Source of the DNA: Micromonospora sp. MP36
Lineage (GTDB): Bacteria > Actinomycetota > Actinomycetes > Mycobacteriales > Micromonosporaceae
NCBI RefSeq assembly: GCF_008119785.1
Contig: NZ_VSFA01000015.1
Span: 1 to 64,000 of the forward strand
Reading direction: 5' to 3'
Length of the DNA: 64,000 nt
Under the pieces are notes generated by a model that worked only from the letters and a program-made list of their open reading frames with translations, searched no databases and was not told the DNA's origin. The stretch's first letter is position 1; every line of letters begins with the position of its first letter. The position numbers and the translations under genes were made by a program. Shown here piece by piece: positions 26,401 through 33,510 of the stretch.

Positions 26401-27820
26401 GGTACAGATCCTCGTCATGCAGGGCCACTACGAGGAGGCGCTCGATGTCATCGAGCAGCTCCGGGCCTCGATGGCCGCCCTCCCCGAGACCCCCGAGCGG
26501 CACGAGAGGTCCACGCCGTGGAACGTCCGCGAAGGGATCCTCGACACCGGCGCACAGGCCGCGCGCAGCCTGAACCGGTGGCAAGAGGCGCTGGACTTAA
26601 ACGCCGAGTTGCTAGATTCCCTGCGCCGGCGCGGTGCCACCGAGTCTGACCAGGCGAGGTCGGAGTTCAACGATTACGCGCCCCTGTTGCGGCTGGGCAG
26701 AACCAGCGAAGCTCGGGCCCTGCTGCTGCGGTGCCGCGCGGTCTTCGAAGCCGCACATGATATCGAGCCGCTTGGCAAGGTGCTGGGCGCGTTGGCGGAC
26801 TTAGAGGACGACCTGGGTCACGGCGACCGGGCCATCGATCTCGAAAAGGATGCCCTCCGACTGGCATACGCGATGGGTCACCCAGACGCCGTTTTGAGTA
26901 GTCACCACAACCTGGCCTACTACATGGCCCGCTATAACGGCGACCCGCGTGAAGAGATTGCCAACCGTCTCGCCGCCGCCATGATTGCCTACCAAACCGG
27001 CAGCCTGGTACTCCCCGAGATCAAAGCCCTTGCACGACGTCTCGCTCACTACGGGGACGCTGCCGTGCCGGAATCGTTCGATGAGGTGTGCCGGATCGTC
27101 GACCAGATGGACGGTGCCCACCTCGCCGGGTTCATCAAACGCCTCCCACTCCGCGCCCCCGACGGTCCGGCCGCCTTGGCCGAGGTCCTCCGCCGCGCCC
27201 GCGCCCTCCCCCCGGAAGAGTCCTTCGACCTGGCCCGATACCTAGCCTGGTGGGAGCCGATAATTGCCGGAATGTCCGCCGCCGCCCTTGGCGAAACCAC
27301 CGCCAGCCACGCCGTCGATCAAGCCCTCACCTACCGTAGCGGGCACCCCGACTGGACGCACCTCGTCACCGTGCTACGCCGAATCCACGCTGGCGATCGC
27401 GACCCCGACCTCTCCAACGGACTCGACCCCATCGACACCGCCATCGCCCAACACACCCTCGACGTGCTGGCCGGCACAGCCACCGTCGACCCCGACGCCT
27501 GGCACACGCTCACCGCTGTTGACAACGGAAAGGACGGCTTCGCCGTCCTTTCCGTTGTCACAATCGCCGCCGCCAGCGGCGACGCCGGCGCCGCCGATAC
27601 CCTGCGCGCTGCCCTCGACCAGTTGACCACTCAGCCGGGCGGCGCCGGCCTCGCCACCGCGCTGCGCCGCATCCTCGAAGGCGACCGGGACCTCAGCGTT
27701 GCGGACGGTCTCAATCCAAGCGCCGCATCACTGGTCATGGAAATCCTTGCCCAGCTCAACCCGCCCGAGAGCAAGGCTCCACCCACTACCTCCACGACTG
27801 TCAGCGGAGAGTCCCCATGA
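23471..27820 (+). CDS. CHAT protease - STAND (NB-ARC-like) NTPase - TPR protein
   Basis: A 1449-residue multidomain protein. Residues about 60-420 form a CHAT caspase-like domain with His220 (HISGHG) and Cys262 (LSTCES) as the predicted dyad; a Gly/Ala/Ser-rich insert (about 283-325) interrupts it. A STAND NTPase follows with Walker A GMAGAGKT (459-466), Walker B LLVLDN (542-547) and VLTSRRRP as a sensor-like motif. The remaining 700 residues are helical TPR-like repeats, with a duplicated LRRI-x-x-GDRD unit near the C-terminus. Such proteins are thought to sense a trigger by the repeats, oligomerise with ATP and release protease activity. No signal peptide; cytosolic. The start (GTG) is less sure. 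Coupled to a 161-residue partner by ATGA. Confidence 0.88.
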   Translation: MGALLRLEVLDFAGPARWRWRLTDADGRFVADHEVNLNADEWQYEAFIDLSGYLLWHAAPDRRLTSEAELVGRVGEWIGQQVLGPIGEALLRARQPVCLEVPAGAEVLAYRPWELAHVGGRALALQRVSFVVNRAGRAPWEKTPVGQRLRMLAVFSLPEDASALNLRRERYALAQLVQEIAAANGKAVELRVLQYGATRARLEDALLEEAGWDVVHISGHGLPAGLLLEDETGQRDLVSSRELVGLLDLAGEQIKLVTLSTCESAAVTAAEHLRLLGLRPPNPAGSPSASGETADAGGAEPASGGAGGAGGSAATGESSLPAVASELVDRLDCAVLAMRFAVVDDFAIALAGSFYQLVVGKGQPVARALALTMPRVVADPPTPGAPALSVATPALFGARAGELRLEPPPGAPVVFQAEQQKLAAFPPQPERFVGRVGPMTRATAVLAPRSGQAGVVFHGMAGAGKTASALELAYTHEASFARLVWHAAPPEGYDIAGALTNLALDLERQLPGVKLAHLVDDATAFRGFLPAFAEFLRRNRVLLVLDNVESLITEAGHWRDQRWEWLITALCGHGGLSRLVLTSRRRPARLPSTMLVESVHALSLSEAVLLAREWRHLRALIDAAVPGLTADQARGLAARTLAVVQGHPKLIELADGQAADPAALTRRLDEADSTWLATGTRLDTFLREGEAAATDGDYLQVLDGWTRGATGALPDDARTFFAVLCCLEPDDRIGPILDANWVDVWRRLGKPDPAPSMEAALASLVEQALVSTDRNRHTGRLTRLHLHPGVAESGRAAAAPDLATAVDAQMAAYWLDGLRLGLVNEHEEMGWLVLRAARAAAPYLLRQQDWAALLDALGTLLYRDQSPDTTAALQPLLRTAAEATDGTDLELKARSLYARALAATRPDQAEPLLQHVLTTTDTQQKHEWASAVAGDLVNLYMKSGRLDEALSLIDVMKEHTRQAGHGPWTQLGDEGQRVQILVMQGHYEEALDVIEQLRASMAALPETPERHERSTPWNVREGILDTGAQAARSLNRWQEALDLNAELLDSLRRRGATESDQARSEFNDYAPLLRLGRTSEARALLLRCRAVFEAAHDIEPLGKVLGALADLEDDLGHGDRAIDLEKDALRLAYAMGHPDAVLSSHHNLAYYMARYNGDPREEIANRLAAAMIAYQTGSLVLPEIKALARRLAHYGDAAVPESFDEVCRIVDQMDGAHLAGFIKRLPLRAPDGPAALAEVLRRARALPPEESFDLARYLAWWEPIIAGMSAAALGETTASHAVDQALTYRSGHPDWTHLVTVLRRIHAGDRDPDLSNGLDPIDTAIAQHTLDVLAGTATVDPDAWHTLTAVDNGKDGFAVLSVVTIAAASGDAGAADTLRAALDQLTTQPGGAGLATALRRILEGDRDLSVADGLNPSAASLVMEILAQLNPPESKAPPTTSTTVSGESP
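27520..27560. repeat. Perfect 19-bp hairpin inside the CHAT-STAND gene
   Basis: Arms 27520-27538 and 27542-27560 are exact complements around the loop TTC. The repeat keeps the reading frame and codes for the segment DNGKDGFAVLSVV. Such a long perfect stem inside a coding region is very unlikely by chance; it could act as an RNA attenuator or be an inserted palindromic element. Confidence 0.85.
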
Positions 27821-28302
27821 CAATCACCGCCGTCCTTAGCCACCAGATTGCCGACCTTCCCGACGACCGGGCTGTGGCCATCCTCGCCCTGGTCCTCAGG
27901 CGTCAGGGCCTCACCGTCGACCCGTTCACCTGGCCCGACACCGAATCGCACCTTCGGGAGGCCTTGGCCCAGCCCGAGATCACCCACCTGGCAGCCCCGG
28001 CCCCGAACGCGACCGCCGGCAGTCTGGCACGTATGGCGCTGACTCACATCGCCATGACCGATGACAACAACCGTGACCTTGTCGAACACGCCCTGACAAT
28101 TGCCCCCCGGCCCGACCGGTTCGACCCCGCCACGCTGGTCATCGGCGGACTGGTCCTTCTCGCCTTCCGCGCAGACTTCGACCTCGCCCACAAACCCGGC
28201 AAGGGCTGGACCTTCCGCTTCCGCACCAGAGCGTTGCCCGAGTCCACCATCGGCGAACTCCTTCGCCAACTCCTAGGCAACTACCTCAACCCGAAAGGAT
28301 GA
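27817..28302 (+). CDS. Unknown partner protein of the CHAT-STAND gene
   Basis: A 161-residue cytosolic-looking protein, starting MTITAVLSHQIADLPDDRAV. The N-terminal half is alpha/beta-like (LTVDPFTWPDTESHLREAL...ITHLAAPAPN), then a hydrophobic strand pair ending LVIGGLVLLAFRADFDLAHK and a C-terminal KGWTFRFRTRALPESTIGELLRQLLG. The last part resembles small effector-associated proteins found next to CHAT or trypsin-like STAND genes, but no named domain is assigned. Translation is coupled to the CHAT-STAND gene (ATGA). Likely role: regulator, adaptor or sensor of that protein; function unknown. Confidence 0.75.
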   Translation: MTITAVLSHQIADLPDDRAVAILALVLRRQGLTVDPFTWPDTESHLREALAQPEITHLAAPAPNATAGSLARMALTHIAMTDDNNRDLVEHALTIAPRPDRFDPATLVIGGLVLLAFRADFDLAHKPGKGWTFRFRTRALPESTIGELLRQLLGNYLNPKG

Positions 28303-28354
28303 TTTCGGTTCTGCTTACTGTCCGCGGCTTACCCGCAAGTTGCATGGCGTGGAG

Positions 28355-28414
28355 CGGCCGGGCGGCACGGCTGCGGATACGGCTTGAGCGGCCTGCACCG
28401 TGCCGGCCCGGCCG
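28355..28414. terminator. Bidirectional terminator between convergent operons
   Basis: A 16-bp arm at 28355-28370 (CGGCCGGGCGGCACGG) pairs with 28398-28414 with a single bulged G; loop about 27 nt. It lies between the convergent ends of the CHAT-STAND operon and the DUF4127 operon. Confidence 0.6.
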
Positions 28415-28424
28415 GGTGTGCTGG

Positions 28425-30065
28425 TCAGGACAGTTGCAGCCGGGGCTCCAGGGTCACCTCGAAGAGCCGGTCCCACGGCAGCTCCACCCGCACCGACTCG
28501 ACTCCCGCCAGCATCGCCGTGAACGTCTTCGCACCCCGCCGGCCCAGCACGATGCGGTGCCCGGCGAAATGGTCGGCGAAGTACCGCTCGGTCAGCGGCA
28601 CCAGCCGCTCGCGTACCCAGCCGTCGAAGTAGGTCTTTTGCGCAGGCGTGAGCGCGAGCGGGTCCCAGCCCTGCGCCCGGGCATGCGCGTACGCCTCGAC
28701 CTGCACCACGTTCTTCCACGGGTCGTCCTTGACGAACCGGTAGAGCAGGTACTCGGCGTGCGCCAGGCCCGGCTCGCGCAGGTCCGGCACGCCGTACCCG
28801 CTGCCGGAGGAGCGGAGGTGGGCCCAGCGGGCGGTGCCGTGACCGAGCGCCAGCCCGAGCGCGTTGCCGCCGGTGTTCCACCCCGAGTACGACAGCAGCG
28901 CGGCGAGGTCCAGCCGGTTCTCCATCCGCGCGACCAGGTCGTGGTCGGCCTTGTTCACGATCAGCGGGTCCACCACGATCACCGGGGTGCCGGCGGCCAG
29001 CAGCTCGCCGATCCGCCCGACGAAGGCGTCCAGGTCGGCGGCCCGCTGCCCGGCCGCAGCCGAGGGGGTGTTCACGGCGAGCACGATGTCCGCGTCGCCG
29101 TCCACCACCCGGCCACCGACGGCGGCCACGTGCCGGCGGATGTTCTCCGCGAACGGGATGCCCTCCAGCTGGGCGGTCCAGTCCTCGCCCGAGACGCCGG
29201 CGTACTCCAACCGGTAGGTGGGCGTCGTGCCGGCGGCGACCACCCGGGCGACCAGCAGCGCGTCGACCTCGTCCGCGCCCGGGAAGATCTCCACCCGGTC
29301 GCCGACACCGAGCTGCGCCACCAGCGCCTCCAGCTCGACCCGCTCCGCCCGGGCCAGGCCGACCGGCGCGGTGTCGTCCTCGGAGAGCACCAGGTGGCTG
29401 ATGGTGCCGTCGGCGACCCATTCGACCATCAGTCGGTTGACCTGGTGGTTGCGGGCCCGCGCGGCGAGGTAGTCCTCGACGACCTGGTCCGGGATCTGCG
29501 CCCGGACGGCGTCGAGCCGGGCCCGCAGCTCCTCCTGCCCGAGGTTGACCACCTGGTCGTAGAGCTTCGCCCACTCGACCAGCCGGTCGCGGTACTTGTC
29601 CAGATCGGTGCCGGTGCTGGTGATCGCGAGCCGCTGGATCGTGTCGTGCACCTCGATCACCGCCCCCGGCCGGGTCGCCCGCAGCTGTCGGATCGCGGCC
29701 AGGTTCGCCAGGGCGGCGGCCAGGGTCGGCGCGGCGGTGCGGGAGGCGATCAGACCGCCGTAGGCGAGCATGCTCACCGAGATCACATACCCGTCGACGC
29801 CGTCGGTGGCGCCGAGCCAGCGGGCGATGCCGGCACCGTCGCCGGGGGTGAAGAAGCGGCCCAGCAGATCCCGGGGCGGCAGCAACACCTGCGCGCCCGC
29901 GCTCGCCGCGGTCATCTGCGGGCAGTAGGTGTTGACCGGCCGGTCGTCCAACGGCACCAGCGCCACGGTCAGCTGCCGGTCGGCGGCCCCGGCGAACGCC
30001 GGCCGGCCGATGGCCACGGTGGCCAACCCGGCCACGCCGGTGGCCAGGAGGGTACGTCTTCTCAT
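28425..30065 (-). CDS. DUF4127-family protein with Tat-like signal
   Basis: A 546-residue protein whose first 25 residues (MRRRTLLATGVAGLATVAIG...AFA) look like a twin-arginine or Sec signal peptide. The mature part opens with the DUF4127 hallmark VALVPLDDRPVNTYCPQ and continues through HDTIQRLAITSTG and VLSEDDTAPVG. The family is widespread near sugar uptake and amino-sugar genes but has no established activity. It is the last gene of the LacI-led operon, 12 nt after nanE. Export here, if real, would put it on the same side as the substrate-binding lipoprotein. Enzymatic role in sugar processing is inference. Confidence 0.8.
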   Translation of the reverse strand: MRRRTLLATGVAGLATVAIGRPAFAGAADRQLTVALVPLDDRPVNTYCPQMTAASAGAQVLLPPRDLLGRFFTPGDGAGIARWLGATDGVDGYVISVSMLAYGGLIASRTAAPTLAAALANLAAIRQLRATRPGAVIEVHDTIQRLAITSTGTDLDKYRDRLVEWAKLYDQVVNLGQEELRARLDAVRAQIPDQVVEDYLAARARNHQVNRLMVEWVADGTISHLVLSEDDTAPVGLARAERVELEALVAQLGVGDRVEIFPGADEVDALLVARVVAAGTTPTYRLEYAGVSGEDWTAQLEGIPFAENIRRHVAAVGGRVVDGDADIVLAVNTPSAAAGQRAADLDAFVGRIGELLAAGTPVIVVDPLIVNKADHDLVARMENRLDLAALLSYSGWNTGGNALGLALGHGTARWAHLRSSGSGYGVPDLREPGLAHAEYLLYRFVKDDPWKNVVQVEAYAHARAQGWDPLALTPAQKTYFDGWVRERLVPLTERYFADHFAGHRIVLGRRGAKTFTAMLAGVESVRVELPWDRLFEVTLEPRLQLS

Positions 30066-30077
30066 CTGTTCTCCCTG

Positions 30078-30776
30078 TTATCTGAGGGCGCCCGCCGCGC
30101 GGGGGGTGGCCGGCACGAGCCGGCGGGTGATCCACAGCGGTGAGGTGACGGCGTTGCCCATCACCACCGCGTGCGCGCCGGCCTGGAAGGCCGCGCCGAT
30201 CTGCTCCGTGGTGCGGTACCGCCCTTCGGCGATCACCGGCACCGGTAGCTGTGCGACGAGTCGCGCCACGAGCCCGAGGTCGGGCCCGTCGGTCTGCGGG
30301 CTGGCCGGGGTGTAGCCGGACAGCGTGGTGGCCACGGCGTCCGCGCCCGCCTCGACGGCGGCGACGCCCTCGGCCGCGGTGGACACGTCGGCCAGGACCA
30401 GCGCGTCCGTCTGCTCGCGGATCGCGCGGACCGTGTCGGCGAAGGTGCGCCCGTCCGGTCGGGGGCGGTCGGTGGCGTCGACCGCGACGATGTCCGCCCC
30501 GGCCCGCGCCACCTCGAGCGCGTGCGCCGACGTCGGGGTGATGAACACATCCGCCGTGCCGTGCTTGTACAGCCCGATCACCGGCACGTCGACCGCCGCG
30601 CGCACCGCCCGGACGTCGTCCGGTCCGTTGACCCGCACCGCCACCGCGCCGCCGCGTACCACCGCGGCGGCCACCCGGGCCTGGACGTACGGGTCCCGCA
30701 TCGGGTCGTCCGGCTCGTCGGGCAGCGGCTGGCAGGACACCACCAGCCCGCCGGCCAGGTCGTCGAGCACGCTCAC
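30078..30776 (-). CDS. nanE: N-acylmannosamine-6-phosphate 2-epimerase
   Basis: A 232-residue TIM-barrel protein with NanE features: LVVSCQPLPDEPDDPM at the N-terminus, GLYKHGTADVFITP in the middle, GADIVAVDAT and EGRYRTTEQ, ending with VVMGNAVTSPLWIT. The enzyme interconverts ManNAc-6-P and GlcNAc-6-P. The GTG start at 30776 follows a GAAGGA stretch. It follows a ROK kinase gene by 47 nt, so a sugar phosphorylation then epimerisation step is likely. NanA lyase, NagA and NagB genes are not seen nearby, so the substrate may not be sialic acid. Confidence 0.85.
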   Translation of the reverse strand: MSVLDDLAGGLVVSCQPLPDEPDDPMRDPYVQARVAAAVVRGGAVAVRVNGPDDVRAVRAAVDVPVIGLYKHGTADVFITPTSAHALEVARAGADIVAVDATDRPRPDGRTFADTVRAIREQTDALVLADVSTAAEGVAAVEAGADAVATTLSGYTPASPQTDGPDLGLVARLVAQLPVPVIAEGRYRTTEQIGAAFQAGAHAVVMGNAVTSPLWITRRLVPATPRAAGALR

Positions 30777-30823
30777 TTCTCTGGTCCTTCCACTTATCCG
30801 GGTACGGCTCGCGCCGCCACCGT

Positions 30824-31723
30824 TCACTCCGGTGTGTCCATGGCCAGTCGGGCCGCGCCGACCACCACGGCGTCGGCGCCCAGCGCGGCCGGTAGCAGCG
30901 GCACGTCGGCCCAGCCCGCGGGCAGTTCGGCCGGGTAGGCGAGCGACGCGGCGGGCAGCAGCGCGCCGGCCGCGCCGCCGGCCACCAGGACGGCCGCCGG
31001 GTCGAGCAGGGCCACCAGACCCGCCAGGGCCGCGCCGAGGACGCGGCCGGCCCGGTCCACGACCTGCCGGGCGGCGCCGTCTCCGGCCGCCGCGCGGTCC
31101 GCCACGGCGCGCCCGGTGAGGCGTTCGCCGGTCTCGATGGCGTACGCGGCGGCCAGCCCGGTGCCTGACGCGATCGCCTCCAGGTGCCCGTACCGGCCGC
31201 ACCCGCACCGCAGCCGGTCGGCGCCCGGGGCCGGCAGATGCGCCACCGCACCGGCGGCGCCGCGGGCACCGGACTCGACGCGGCCGTTGCGGACGATCGC
31301 CCCGCCCAGCCCGGTGCCGACGGCCACCAGCAGTACATGAGCCTGGTCCCGGCCGGCGCCGGCCCAGCATTCGCCCAGCGCCGCGGCGTTCACGTCGTTG
31401 GTGACCCGCACCTGTCGACCCAGCCGCGCGGCCAGCGCCTCGGCGACGGGGGTGCCGGCCCAGCCGGGCAGGCTGTCGGTGGCGTACCGGATGCTGCCGG
31501 TCGTCGGGTCGACCGTGCCGGCGGTGCCCACCCCCACCGGCCCGGGCCCGGCCGCGCCGAGCAGGTCGGCGGCCAACCCCGCGGCGGCGTCCAGCACCGC
31601 CTCGGGCCCGCAGCGGGCGGGGGTGGGCACCTCCCGGCGTTCCAGCACCTCCCCGCCCGGGCCGACCAGCGCGGCGACCGTCTTGGTGCCGCCGATGTCG
31701 ACCCCGACCACCGAGGCCGTCAT
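30824..31723 (-). CDS. ROK-family sugar kinase (ManNAc kinase-like)
   Basis: A 299-residue ROK protein: ATP phosphate loop VVGVDIGGTKTVAALVG at the start, catalytic Asp in TNDVNAAALGE, and the zinc region AHLPAPG...CGCGRYGHLEA. The last usually cysteine position of the C-x-C-G-x-x-G-C-x-E motif is histidine here, giving a C2H2-like set. With NanE next to it, phosphorylation of N-acetylmannosamine or a related amino sugar is the likely reaction; glucokinase is an alternative. Its ATG overlaps the stop of the upstream permease gene. Confidence 0.85.
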   Translation of the reverse strand: MTASVVGVDIGGTKTVAALVGPGGEVLERREVPTPARCGPEAVLDAAAGLAADLLGAAGPGPVGVGTAGTVDPTTGSIRYATDSLPGWAGTPVAEALAARLGRQVRVTNDVNAAALGECWAGAGRDQAHVLLVAVGTGLGGAIVRNGRVESGARGAAGAVAHLPAPGADRLRCGCGRYGHLEAIASGTGLAAAYAIETGERLTGRAVADRAAAGDGAARQVVDRAGRVLGAALAGLVALLDPAAVLVAGGAAGALLPAASLAYPAELPAGWADVPLLPAALGADAVVVGAARLAMDTPE

Positions 31724-32562
31724 CCCTTCAGGCCGGTGTGCGCGAGGCCCTCGACGAACTGCTTCTGCGCGATGACGAACACCACCAGCACCGGCAGTGC
31801 CGTCATCGACGCCGCGGCGAGCTGGACGTCCCACATCGGACCGCCGTAGGCGTCGGCGAACTGGGTGAGCGCCTGGGGCAGGGTGAACTTCTCCGGCGAG
31901 GAGAGGAACACGATCGGCTCCAGGTACAGGTTCCAGCTGTGCAGGAAGGTGAAGATCGCCACCGCGCCCAGCGCGGGCCGGGACAGCGGCAGGGCGATCC
32001 GCCAGAACGTGGCGAAGCGGCCCAGCCCGTCGACCCGGGCCGCCTCTTCCAGCTCGCCGGGGAGGCTGATGAAGAACTGCCGCATGATGAACGTCGCCAG
32101 CACGCTTGGCGCGCCGAAGATCGGCACCAGGATCAGCGGCCAGTGCGTGTTGATCAGCCCGAGCTTGAAGAACATCTGGAACAGCGGCACGATCGTCACC
32201 TCGCTGGGGATCAGCAGACCCGCGAGGACGATCAGGAACAACACGTTCTGGCCGCGGAACCGGATCCGCGCGAAGGCGTACCCGGCCAGCGCCGACACGG
32301 CCAGGGTGCCGACGGTGACCACCAGCGCGATGTAGAGGCTGTTGAGGTACTGCTGCCCGAACGGTTGCAACTCGAACACCCGCTGGTAGGCGTCGAGCCG
32401 CGGGTTGACCGGCAGCAGTTGCGGCGGGAAGGCGAAGATGTCCGCGACCGGCTTCAGCGACGAGGTGACCATCCACCAGGTCGGGAAGACGAACGGGATC
32501 GCCAGGACCAGCAGCACCCCGTAGAGCACGAGCTTGGTCCGCCGGGACAGGTCACGACTCAT
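31720..32562 (-). CDS. Carbohydrate ABC transporter permease (MalG type)
   Basis: A 280-residue inner-membrane permease with six hydrophobic segments and the ATPase-contact loop EEAARVDGLGRFATFWRIALPLSRPAL. It pairs with the MalF-type permease just upstream (11-bp overlap) to form the translocation channel of a CUT1 importer. No ATPase gene lies in the operon, as is usual where one shared ATPase (MsiK) serves many sugar importers in actinomycetes. Confidence 0.92.
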   Translation of the reverse strand: MSRDLSRRTKLVLYGVLLVLAIPFVFPTWWMVTSSLKPVADIFAFPPQLLPVNPRLDAYQRVFELQPFGQQYLNSLYIALVVTVGTLAVSALAGYAFARIRFRGQNVLFLIVLAGLLIPSEVTIVPLFQMFFKLGLINTHWPLILVPIFGAPSVLATFIMRQFFISLPGELEEAARVDGLGRFATFWRIALPLSRPALGAVAIFTFLHSWNLYLEPIVFLSSPEKFTLPQALTQFADAYGGPMWDVQLAAASMTALPVLVVFVIAQKQFVEGLAHTGLKG

Positions 32563-33499
32563 GGAAGACCCACCTCTTGCGCATCTGCCACTGCAGCACG
32601 GTCAGCGCGAGCACGATGGCGAACAGCACGATCGACAGCGTGGCGCCGTAGCCGAAGTGGTGGAACTGGAACGCCTGCTGGTAGAGGTAGTAGACGAGCA
32701 CGGTCGTCGAGGTGCCGGGACCGCCCTGGGTCAGCACCGCGATCTGCGCGAAGACCTGCAGCGACCCGACCACCGTGATGATCGAGGTGAGCAGGATGGT
32801 CGGGCTGATCAGCGGTACGGTGATCCGCCAGAACTGGCGCATCCGGCTCGCCCCGTCCACCTCCGCGGCCTCGTACAGCTCCGCCGGCACGCCCTGCAGG
32901 GCGGCCAGGAACAGCACCATGTTCAGGCCGACGTTCTTGAACACCTGCACGACGATGACCGACAGCATCGCGGTGCCCTCACCGCGCAGCCAGTTTGGCC
33001 CGTCCACACCCAACGTGTCGAGCAGGCCGTTGATCCCGCCGTTGTCCTGCAACAGGAAGCCCCACACGATGGTCCAGGCCACCAGCGAGACCACCACGGG
33101 GGAGAAGAACAGCGTGCGGAACAGGATCGTGCCCCGCAGCTTCTGGTTGAGCAGGACGGCCAGCAGCAACGCCAGCCCGAGGTTCAACACCACCAGCCCG
33201 ACGGAGAACAGCCCGGTGGCCCGCAGCACCGCGCCGAGGTTGGGATCGTCGGCGAGGGCCGCGTAGTTGTCGGTGCCGACGAAGTCGAACGTCCCGGCCA
33301 GCACGTTCCACTCGTGCAGGCTGTACCAGACCACGAGGACCAGCGGCAGGATCACGAAGACGGCGCTGCCGAGCAGTTGCGGGGCGACGAAGAGGTAACC
33401 GGTGAGCTGGTCCCGGCGGCGGCTGGTCCAGAACGGCCGGGCCGGGCCCGGGGCGGGCCCGGCAGCGGCCGGGCCCACCCTGGTGTCCGTCTGGGTCAT
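32552..33499 (-). CDS. Carbohydrate ABC transporter permease (MalF type)
   Basis: A 315-residue permease with a cytosolic Pro/Ala-rich N-terminus, six hydrophobic segments, and the EAA-like loop YEAAEVDGASRMRQFWRITVPL. It forms the channel with the MalG-type partner. ATG 33499 is selected because it immediately precedes the typical N-terminus; the frame is open upstream within the binding-protein gene. The binding-protein gene stops 11 nt before. Confidence 0.92.
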   Translation of the reverse strand: MTQTDTRVGPAAAGPAPGPARPFWTSRRRDQLTGYLFVAPQLLGSAVFVILPLVLVVWYSLHEWNVLAGTFDFVGTDNYAALADDPNLGAVLRATGLFSVGLVVLNLGLALLLAVLLNQKLRGTILFRTLFFSPVVVSLVAWTIVWGFLLQDNGGINGLLDTLGVDGPNWLRGEGTAMLSVIVVQVFKNVGLNMVLFLAALQGVPAELYEAAEVDGASRMRQFWRITVPLISPTILLTSIITVVGSLQVFAQIAVLTQGGPGTSTTVLVYYLYQQAFQFHHFGYGATLSIVLFAIVLALTVLQWQMRKRWVFHES

Positions 33500-33510
33500 G
33501 ATCGTTGGCC

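Noticed and set aside
28315..31338. A 1000-codon minus-strand frame across DUF4127, nanE and the ROK kinase
   Set aside because: It is out of frame with three genes whose protein families are clear in the other minus-strand frames; low-complexity Arg/Gly/Ala sequence.
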